From Deltaproteobacteria bacterium (GTDB taxonomy: Bacteria > Desulfobacterota > Syntrophia > Syntrophales > UBA2192): a DNA stretch of 6,747 bases. Numbering within the stretch: the first letter of the stretch is position 1; every line of letters begins with the position of its first letter. The position numbers were made by a program, and so were the translations under genes. Below, piece by piece: positions 1-4,764 of the stretch. The DNA is taken from the NCBI GenBank assembly GCA_026388445.1, contig JAPLJU010000025.1, positions 1 to 6,747 of the forward strand, written 5' to 3'. Below the pieces are notes generated by a model, which did not search any database, had not been told where the DNA came from, and worked only from the letters and a program-made list of their open reading frames with translations.

Positions 1-2
1 AT

Positions 3-1742
3 TATGCCAAACAAATTTCCACGGATATCGCGAGGAATAAACTGTACGAAAAAAGCAGGGCCGATTACCTCAAAACATTGATCGAGCAGAGGCAGAAGAT
101 ACTGAAGCTCGGGCTGATCGAGATCTTTCTCGATCAGCAGAATGAAAAAATGATTTTTCGCGATCCCGGACACCCCGATATCCCCAGTATCGGCATCTCC
201 GGTAAACAGCGGGACGAGGTGCGGGCCGGCAGGGAGATTTCGGCCATCCAGTCCTTCGAAAAAGGGGATTTTATCCGGGGCATCGCCCCGATCTACTCGA
301 GCCTCAGCCCGAAAGAGGTCATCGGTATCGTCGTGGTCAACGGCTTTATCCCGAAGGGCCTTCTCGACAAGATGACCGTCATTTCCAAAGCCTCCGATGA
401 GTACAAACAATTCAAACTGCTGAAAAATCCCATCAAGGCGAGTTACATCATCATTCTCTTCGCAGTGACCCTTCTCATTTTTTTTGCCGCGACCTGGTTT
501 GGCTTCTATCTGGCCAGGGGTATCACCGAGCCCATTCAGGACCTGGCGGAGGGCACCCGGGCCCTGGCCCAGGGTAACCTGGATTACAAGATCGACGTAG
601 AGGCCGATGATGAAATCGGGGTTCTCGTGGATTCCTTCAACCAGATGACGGGGGATTTGAAAAAAAGCAAGATGGGCCTGGAGCAGGCCAACATCGACCT
701 CGAGCAACGCAGGAAGTATATGGAAACGGTCCTGAGAAACGTTTCGGCCGGTGTTGTGGCCGTGGACAAGGACGGAACCATCACGACGATCAACCGGGCT
801 GCCGAAAGAATGCTCGGGATCATAACGGAAAAAGTTATCAACCGTAAATACGAAGAAGTGCTGAAGCCGGAACACATGAAGATGGTCAAGATCTTCCTGG
901 CGGACATGCAAAGAAGCGGTGAAGACATCACGGAAAAACAAGTCGCTATTAATATCAAAGACCGGGCTTTGACGCTGCTCGTGACGACGGGTTTGCTCAT
1001 CGACGATGACGGTCAATACATGGGCATGGTCGTCGTTTTTGAGGACATCACACAGCTCCAGCGCGCCGAGAGAGTGGCGGCTTGGCGGGAGGTGGCCCGC
1101 AGAATCGCCCATGAGATCAAAAACCCTCTGACGCCGATTCAGCTCTCGGCGCAGAGGCTTCAGCGGAAGTACGCAGACAGGCTCGGTGACGACGAACCCA
1201 TCTTCACGGAATGTACCAAAACCATCATCAGCCAGGTCGATGTCCTCAAAAATCTGGTGAACGAGTTTTCACGGTATGCCCGGATGCCCGTGTCACAGCG
1301 CACACCCAATGATCTCAATGAGGTCATCAAAGAAACCGTCGTTCTTTTTCAGGACGCCCATAAGGGGATTACCTTTGATTTTCAGGAAGACGCCAATATC
1401 CCCCGGTTGAATCTCGATGGGGAGCAGATCAGGCGAGTGATGGTCAATCTCCTGGACAATGCCGTTGCGGCAGTCGGCAAGGAGGATGGCCGCATCGAGG
1501 TGAAGACGTTCTACGAAGGGCCCGGTCGAAAGGCCAGGGTCGATGTCATCGACAACGGATGCGGCGTGTCGGATGCCGACAGGATGAAGATCTTCGAACC
1601 CTATTTTTCAACAAAAAGATCCGGCTCTGGCCTGGGCCTTGCAATAGTCAATTCCATCATATCGGACCACAAGGGGCATGTCAGTGTGACCGATAACACA
1701 CCCAAGGGGACCATCGTTTCCTTTGAGTTGCCCGTTGATTGA
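3..1742 (+). CDS. ntrY: NtrY-like membrane sensor histidine kinase (5' end outside window)
   Basis: The reading frame is open from base 3, so the start and roughly the first 150 residues, including any first membrane helix, lie before the window; 579 residues are visible. Counting from base 3: an extracytoplasmic sensor segment (about 1-145), a transmembrane helix (about 146-171), a HAMP linker (about 167-220, with GITEPI and DEIGVL), a PAS domain (about 242-353) and a HisKA domain with AHEIKNP (phospho-acceptor His370, bases 1110-1112). The ATPase domain follows, with N-box NLLDNA (482-487), G1 DNGCG (517-521), F-box FEPYFSTK (531-538) and G2 GSGLGLAI (541-548). All catalytic boxes are intact. 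The TM-HAMP-PAS-HisKA order and the H-box context fit NtrY, which autophosphorylates and passes phosphate to an NtrX-type regulator; a likely partner is encoded convergently downstream. The signal sensed cannot be read from the sequence; nitrogen or redox control is known for family members elsewhere. Another PAS/HAMP kinase of the NtrB class is the main alternative. Confidence 0.92.
   Translation, partial: YAKQISTDIARNKLYEKSRADYLKTLIEQRQKILKLGLIEIFLDQQNEKMIFRDPGHPDIPSIGISGKQRDEVRAGREISAIQSFEKGDFIRGIAPIYSSLSPKEVIGIVVVNGFIPKGLLDKMTVISKASDEYKQFKLLKNPIKASYIIILFAVTLLIFFAATWFGFYLARGITEPIQDLAEGTRALAQGNLDYKIDVEADDEIGVLVDSFNQMTGDLKKSKMGLEQANIDLEQRRKYMETVLRNVSAGVVAVDKDGTITTINRAAERMLGIITEKVINRKYEEVLKPEHMKMVKIFLADMQRSGEDITEKQVAINIKDRALTLLVTTGLLIDDDGQYMGMVVVFEDITQLQRAERVAAWREVARRIAHEIKNPLTPIQLSAQRLQRKYADRLGDDEPIFTECTKTIISQVDVLKNLVNEFSRYARMPVSQRTPNDLNEVIKETVVLFQDAHKGITFDFQEDANIPRLNLDGEQIRRVMVNLLDNAVAAVGKEDGRIEVKTFYEGPGRKARVDVIDNGCGVSDADRMKIFEPYFSTKRSGSGLGLAIVNSIISDHKGHVSVTDNTPKGTIVSFELPVD
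113..138 (+). repeat. Perfect 11-bp inverted repeat inside the kinase gene
   Basis: GCTGATCGAGA (113-123) and TCTCGATCAGC (128-138) pair perfectly around a 4-base TCTT loop. It lies in the extracytoplasmic sensor coding region (residues GLIEIFLDQ). It may be a chance product of codons for a symmetric peptide stretch, but it would form a stable RNA stem. Confidence 0.6.
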
Positions 1743-1808
1743 AAGGAATCGGAATCCCGTCTTTTCCACGGTCGTCTCTGGAAAACGTGCAGGTGTTATT
1801 TTCGAAGC

Positions 1809-1814
1809 AGGGAG
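1809..1814 (+). promoter_or_regulatory. Ribosome binding site of the epimerase gene
   Basis: AGGGAG lies 5 bases before the ATG at 1820. It supports that start over the in-frame TTG at 1739, which overlaps the end of the kinase gene and would add 27 residues ahead of the Rossmann fold with no family counterpart. Confidence 0.75.
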
Positions 1815-1819
1815 CGTTC

Positions 1820-2797
1820 ATGACATATCTGGTGACCGGTGGGGCAGGATTTATCGGATCCAACATTGTGGAAATCCTCCTGCAAAAAGGAGAGAAGGTC
1901 CGGGTCCTTGATGATTTTTCAACGGGAAAGAGAGGCAATCTTACCTTCGACGTCGAGGACGCGGTCGAGGTCATCGAGGGAGACATCCGCGAGCTCGGGA
2001 CCTGTCGCCGTGCCGTAAAAAATGTTCGCTATGTGCTGCACCATGCCGCTCTGGGGTCCGTGCAGCGTTCCGTTGAAGATCCCCTTTCCACGCACGAAAT
2101 TAATTTGAAGGGCACCCTGAACATGCTTCTGGCTTCCAGAGACGCGGGGGTCCATCGATTCGTTTACGCGAGTTCCTCCTCGGTGTATGGCGATCAGGCC
2201 GGTGAAGGCGTCGCGGCGGGCAATCCCAAGGCCGTGTCACCCAAGACGGAGCGTATGACACCTGCCCCTCTTTCGCCCTATGCGGCGAGCAAGCTGGCCG
2301 GGGAGCTTTATTGCAGACTTTTCTGCAGCCTCTATGGTCTCGGGACGGTTTCGTTGCGGTACTTCAATGTCTTCGGCAAAAGACAGGACCCGGAATCGGA
2401 GTACGCCGCGGTGATCCCCCGGTTTATTCAGGCGCTGTTGACGGGCAGGCCGCCCGTTGTCTACGGAGATGGGAAGCAATCCCGGGATTTCACGCACGTC
2501 GATGATGTTGTCCATGCCAATCTCATGGCCTGTTCCGCACCGGGGGAATGCCTGGGAGGTGTTTTCAATATTGCCTGCGGCCGACGTTACAGCCTGCTGG
2601 AACTTCTGGATGAGTTGCAGGCCTTGGTCGGCAAAAGAGTGGAACCGACCTTCTCGGAGGCAAGAAAGGGAGATGTCCGACATTCAATGGCCGACATCTC
2701 CCTTGCCAGAGAGGTCATGGGGTTCAGACCGGAATCAACGTTCAGACAGGGGTTGGAGGCGACGGTCGACTGGTACCGTAAGCATCTGAAGAAATAG
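1820..2797 (+). CDS. UDP-sugar 4-epimerase, WbpP/Gne type (extended SDR family)
   Basis: This 325-residue NAD-dependent enzyme probably interconverts UDP-GlcNAc and UDP-GalNAc and/or UDP-Glc and UDP-Gal in the cytoplasm, feeding polysaccharide or LPS synthesis. The start is ATG 1820, because TYLVTGGAGFIGS begins at residue 2 and an SD lies 5 bases upstream. Visible motifs: glycine motif G7-x-x-G10-x-x-G13, LDDFSTG (30-36) binding the NAD ribose, HHAALGSVQRS (74-84), SSSSVYGD (118-125) with the catalytic Ser region, the Y154-x3-K158 dyad, LRYFNVFGKRQDP, and GDVRHS (284-289). The ALGSV, FNVFG(K/R)RQDP and GDVRHS stretches match WbpP/TviC better than classical GalE, as recalled. In WbpP a small residue in the RHS segment is the reported gatekeeper that admits N-acetylated sugars, and Ser289 fills that place here. 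The exact substrate stays open. The gene may be cotranscribed with the kinase (77-base gap, no obvious terminator or strong promoter between). Confidence 0.9.
   Translation: MTYLVTGGAGFIGSNIVEILLQKGEKVRVLDDFSTGKRGNLTFDVEDAVEVIEGDIRELGTCRRAVKNVRYVLHHAALGSVQRSVEDPLSTHEINLKGTLNMLLASRDAGVHRFVYASSSSVYGDQAGEGVAAGNPKAVSPKTERMTPAPLSPYAASKLAGELYCRLFCSLYGLGTVSLRYFNVFGKRQDPESEYAAVIPRFIQALLTGRPPVVYGDGKQSRDFTHVDDVVHANLMACSAPGECLGGVFNIACGRRYSLLELLDELQALVGKRVEPTFSEARKGDVRHSMADISLAREVMGFRPESTFRQGLEATVDWYRKHLKK
2666..2704 (+). repeat. Perfect 12-bp inverted repeat inside the epimerase gene
   Basis: AAGGGAGATGTC (2666-2677) and its exact reverse complement GACATCTCCCTT (2693-2704) are separated by 15 bases. 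It covers codons 283-295, including the GDVRHS motif. The transcript could form a strong stem about 90 bases before the stop codon. No U-run follows, so it is not an intrinsic terminator. Confidence 0.8.
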
Positions 2798-2824
2798 GGT
2801 ATCGGGTAAAGGGTACAGGGTAAA
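2797..2824 (+). repeat. Four GGGTANN heptamers in tandem
   Basis: GGGTA occurs at 2797, 2804, 2811 and 2818 with an exact 7-base period, the spacers being TC, AA, CA and AA. The first G is the last base of the epimerase stop codon. The array leads into A-rich sequence and then the terminator stem. No open reading frame or family is evident. Confidence 0.8.
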
Positions 2825-2832
2825 AAGGAAAA

Positions 2833-2855
2833 GCCCTTGCGGGGTTCGCAAGGGC
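2833..2855. terminator. Terminator hairpin between convergent genes
   Basis: GCCCTTGCG (2833-2841) and CGCAAGGGC (2847-2855) form a perfect 9-bp GC-rich stem with a 5-base GGGTT loop. Read on the minus strand, the stem is followed directly by TTTTCCTTTTT, a good U-tract, so it should end the lon-lipoprotein-ntrX unit. Read on the plus strand, it is followed only by CCTTTCATC, so termination after the epimerase gene would be weaker, though A-tracts precede the stem. It is the single hairpin placed to serve both convergent units. Confidence 0.87.
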
Positions 2856-2870
2856 CCTTTCATCACAACG

Positions 2871-2902
2871 TCTTAACTTCTCACCTTCTTACCTTCCCAG
2901 CT
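2871..2902 (-). repeat. Four degenerate octamers in tandem after the ntrX stop
   Basis: On the plus strand the units are TCTTAACT, TCTCACCT, TCTTACCT and TCCCAGCT at 2871, 2879, 2887 and 2895, an exact 8-base period. In the ntrX sense direction they read AGCTGGGA, AGGTAAGA, AGGTGAGA and AGTTAAGA, starting one base after the stop codon. The array is purine-rich in the sense strand, like the heptamer array on the other side of the terminator. Confidence 0.7.
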
Positions 2903-2903
2903 T

Positions 2904-4274
2904 CTATTCTTTTTTCCCCTCCAGGCCGTGCACTTTGATTTTTCTGTGGAGGTTGCTTCGCTCGAGACCGATCGAGTCCGCCGTCTTGGACACATTCCAC
3001 TCGTTTTCCCTTAGTTTCCTGGTAATGAACTCTCTTTCAAATTCCCGCCTCGCTGCCCTGTAGGACTGATGAGCAAACAGGGCATGGTTGTCATTCGCTT
3101 CCCCCTCCTCCTTGACGAACGGCGGAATGTCTTTGGCATCGATGACCCCCGAGGGGGTCATGATCACCAGGCGTTCAATGATGTTTTTCAGTTCTCTCAC
3201 GTTGCCCGGCCAGTTATGTTCCATCATGAGGTTGATGGCCTCACCGGTCATCGTTTTGGGTGCGATCCCCTCTTTTAGGGAAAATTCCCTGATGAAATGC
3301 TCGGTCAACGGGGGAATATCTTCCTTCCTCTCTCTGAGGGGCAGAATGGTCAAGGGAATAACGTGCAGGCGGTAGTAAAGGTCCTGCCTGAAGCGGCCTT
3401 CTTCCATTTCTTTTTCAAGATCCTTGTTTGACGCCGCGAGGACCCGGACATCCGTCTCGAGGATTTTTGCTCCCCCCACCCTCTCAAATTTCTTTTCCTG
3501 GAGAATTCTCAGAATTTTTGCCTGGGCCTTGGCGCTCATGTCCCCCACTTCGTCCAGGAAGATGGTTCCCTCATGGGCCAGTTCGAATTTTCCTCTCTTC
3601 TTTGCCGTTGCACCCGTGAAGGCACCTTTTTCATGACCAAAGAGTTCGCTTTCGATGAGTTCTTCCGGGATGGCCGCGCAGTTCACCTCAATCAAGGGCC
3701 GCTTGACCCGCTTGCTTTGCAGGTGGATGGATCGAGCCACCAGCTCCTTCCCCGTCCCGTTCTCTCCCATGATCAGGATCCAGGCATTGGTGGGCGCGAC
3801 GATCTTGATCACCTCCTTGAGATCTTTGATAGCCCCGCTCTGACCCACAAGCTCGTAGTCATAATGTGCTTTTTGCTTGAGGAGCTTGTTTTCGTCCTCC
3901 AAACGGACCAGGTCGATGGCGTGGTTGACGATGAGGACGACTTTTTCCAGCGACAGGGGCTTTTCGATGAAATCGAAGGCCCCGAGTTTCGTGGCCTTCA
4001 CGGCGGTCTCGATCGTCCCGTGCCCGGACATCATGATGACCTGGATCTGGGGGTATTCCTGTTTCACGGTCTTCAGGACATCGATACCGTCTATGCCGGG
4101 GAGCCATATGTCGAGCAGGACGAGATCGGGCTGTTCCTCCTCGATCATTTGCAGGGCTTCTTCGCCGCTCCTGGCCGTAAGGACTTCGTATCCCTCGTCA
4201 GAAAGGATGCCTTTCAGGGACTGGCAAATGCTTTCTTCGTCATCGACGACAAGGATTGTTTTGTACATACTCAC
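2904..4274 (-). CDS. ntrX: NtrX-like sigma-54-dependent response regulator
   Basis: A full-length activator of 456 residues. The receiver domain (about 5-120) has the acidic pair D11/D12, phospho-acceptor D55 (bases 4110-4112), S83 and K105. The sigma-54 AAA+ domain (about 140-370) has Walker A GENGTGKE (170-177), the GAFTGA sigma-54 contact loop (217-222), Walker B TIFLDE (237-242) and the arginine-finger region FRQDLYYRL (295-303). A Fis-type helix-turn-helix follows (about 427-446, SKTADSIGLERSNLHRKI). The TNAWILIMGENGTGKE context is typical of NtrX rather than NtrC or AtoC. All activity residues are present, so it should drive sigma-54 promoters when phosphorylated, most likely by the NtrY-like kinase encoded convergently. 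The start is GTG 4274; ATG 4268, two codons in, is about as likely, since neither has a strong SD (AGG lies 11 bases before the GTG). It is the last gene of the leftward unit. Confidence 0.92.
   Translation of the reverse strand: MSMYKTILVVDDEESICQSLKGILSDEGYEVLTARSGEEALQMIEEEQPDLVLLDIWLPGIDGIDVLKTVKQEYPQIQVIMMSGHGTIETAVKATKLGAFDFIEKPLSLEKVVLIVNHAIDLVRLEDENKLLKQKAHYDYELVGQSGAIKDLKEVIKIVAPTNAWILIMGENGTGKELVARSIHLQSKRVKRPLIEVNCAAIPEELIESELFGHEKGAFTGATAKKRGKFELAHEGTIFLDEVGDMSAKAQAKILRILQEKKFERVGGAKILETDVRVLAASNKDLEKEMEEGRFRQDLYYRLHVIPLTILPLRERKEDIPPLTEHFIREFSLKEGIAPKTMTGEAINLMMEHNWPGNVRELKNIIERLVIMTPSGVIDAKDIPPFVKEEGEANDNHALFAHQSYRAARREFEREFITRKLRENEWNVSKTADSIGLERSNLHRKIKVHGLEGKKE
3142..3161 (-). 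repeat. Short palindrome inside ntrX
   Basis: ATGACCCCC and GGGGGTCAT form a 9-bp inverted repeat around a GA spacer (8 bp with a 4-base loop if folded). It encodes MTPSGVI in the segment between the AAA+ domain and the DNA-binding domain. No associated signal is seen. Confidence 0.5.
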
Positions 4275-4285
4275 ATTATGGGGTA

Positions 4286-4316
4286 CCTGGCAGCGAATGA
4301 CGGTGCTGCTGTCAGG
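4286..4316 (-). other. Imperfect hairpin in the leader of ntrX
   Basis: In the gap before ntrX the minus strand reads CCTGACAGC, then 13 bases, then GCTGCCAGG: eight of nine pairs, with one internal mismatch. The 3' arm includes AGG, the only SD-like bases before the GTG start. No U-run follows, so it is not a terminator. A role in limiting ntrX translation or in mRNA processing is possible but unproven. Confidence 0.4.
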
Positions 4317-4327
4317 CGACCTTTTGA

Positions 4328-4741
4328 TTAGTTCGCAAACAAGTTTTCAGCCATCTTATCGTGTACGAGTTTGGACGAAAGCTCGTTTCCCACCAAGCCT
4401 ACCCGGACGCCCACGGTGGTGATATCTTTTCCGGCGACATCTTTTCCTTTGTACTTGATGGAGAAATGAACTTTCTCCTCCTCGATCATGGCATCGATCT
4501 TTCCTTGACTGACATCTTTTTTGGGCTCCACGTCATAACCCCGCATATCCGCGATCGTTTTTTCACAGGCTGCCCAAACCTTGTCAAAGGAGTAGTAATA
4601 GTCCGTTTTCAATTCCCCCTGCATGAACAGGTAGGTTCCTGAACCACCGACCCCGGCTGCGGTTCCCGCAACGAGCGGCAAGCAGCCTGCGAGGGTCATT
4701 CCCCCGATCAAAAGGAAAAGAATAAAAAAGGTTCTCTTCAA
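4328..4741 (-). CDS. Small DUF3568-like lipoprotein
   Basis: A 137-residue protein with a lipoprotein signal: MKRT, a hydrophobic core FFILFLLIGGMT, then lipobox LAGC with the lipidated Cys at 20. The residue after Cys is Leu, not Asp, which by the E. coli rule favours the outer membrane. The mature part begins with a Gly/Ala-rich stretch (AGTAAGVGGSG), then YLFMQGELKTDYYYSFDKVW (about 37-56), followed by an alternating charged, probably beta-rich region with a short amphipathic C-terminus. The FxxGELK..Y..SFDKVW pattern resembles the DUF3568 family of short lipoproteins, recalled and not searched; its function is unknown. The start is TTG 4741, fixed by a strong SD. The gene lies 23 bases after the protease stop and 53 bases before ntrX, so it is probably cotranscribed with both. 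A periplasmic or outer-membrane structural or stress role is inference. Confidence 0.85.
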   Translation of the reverse strand: MKRTFFILFLLIGGMTLAGCLPLVAGTAAGVGGSGTYLFMQGELKTDYYYSFDKVWAACEKTIADMRGYDVEPKKDVSQGKIDAMIEEEKVHFSIKYKGKDVAGKDITTVGVRVGLVGNELSSKLVHDKMAENLFAN

Positions 4742-4748
4742 GGGTCAT

Positions 4749-4756
4749 CCTCCTTT
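4749..4756 (-). promoter_or_regulatory. Strong ribosome binding site that fixes a TTG start
   Basis: The minus strand reads AAAGGAGG, then ATGACCC, then TTG at 4741, giving ideal 7-base spacing to the TTG. The ATG touching the SD (4748) is out of frame with the lipoprotein and too close to be used, so an ATG-seeking gene caller could be misled here. Confidence 0.8.
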
Positions 4757-4764
4757 CGATATGA

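Noticed and set aside
1762..1785. TTTTCCA...TGGAAAA inverted repeat (7 bp) in the gap between kinase and epimerase genes
   Set aside because: Short and AT-rich with a 10-base loop and no U-run; not strong enough to call a terminator or operator.
1739..1819. N-terminal extension of the epimerase from TTG 1739
   Set aside because: It overlaps the kinase stop, has no good SD, and would add 27 residues before the Rossmann motif that family members start with. ATG 1820 has an SD at 5 bases.
2797..2902. CRISPR-like array or attachment site in the convergent gap
   Set aside because: Units are only 7-8 bases, with no spacers of CRISPR length and no integrase or cas gene nearby.
4281..4310. TGGCAG...GGTGC resembling a sigma-54 promoter on the plus strand
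   Set aside because: The invariant GG and GC are not 10 bases apart, and no plus-strand gene starts downstream.
3573..4331. 252-residue plus-strand open frame opposite ntrX
   Set aside because: Antisense shadow of a well-supported gene. Its Asp/His/Gln-rich, low-complexity translation is typical of reverse-frame reading.
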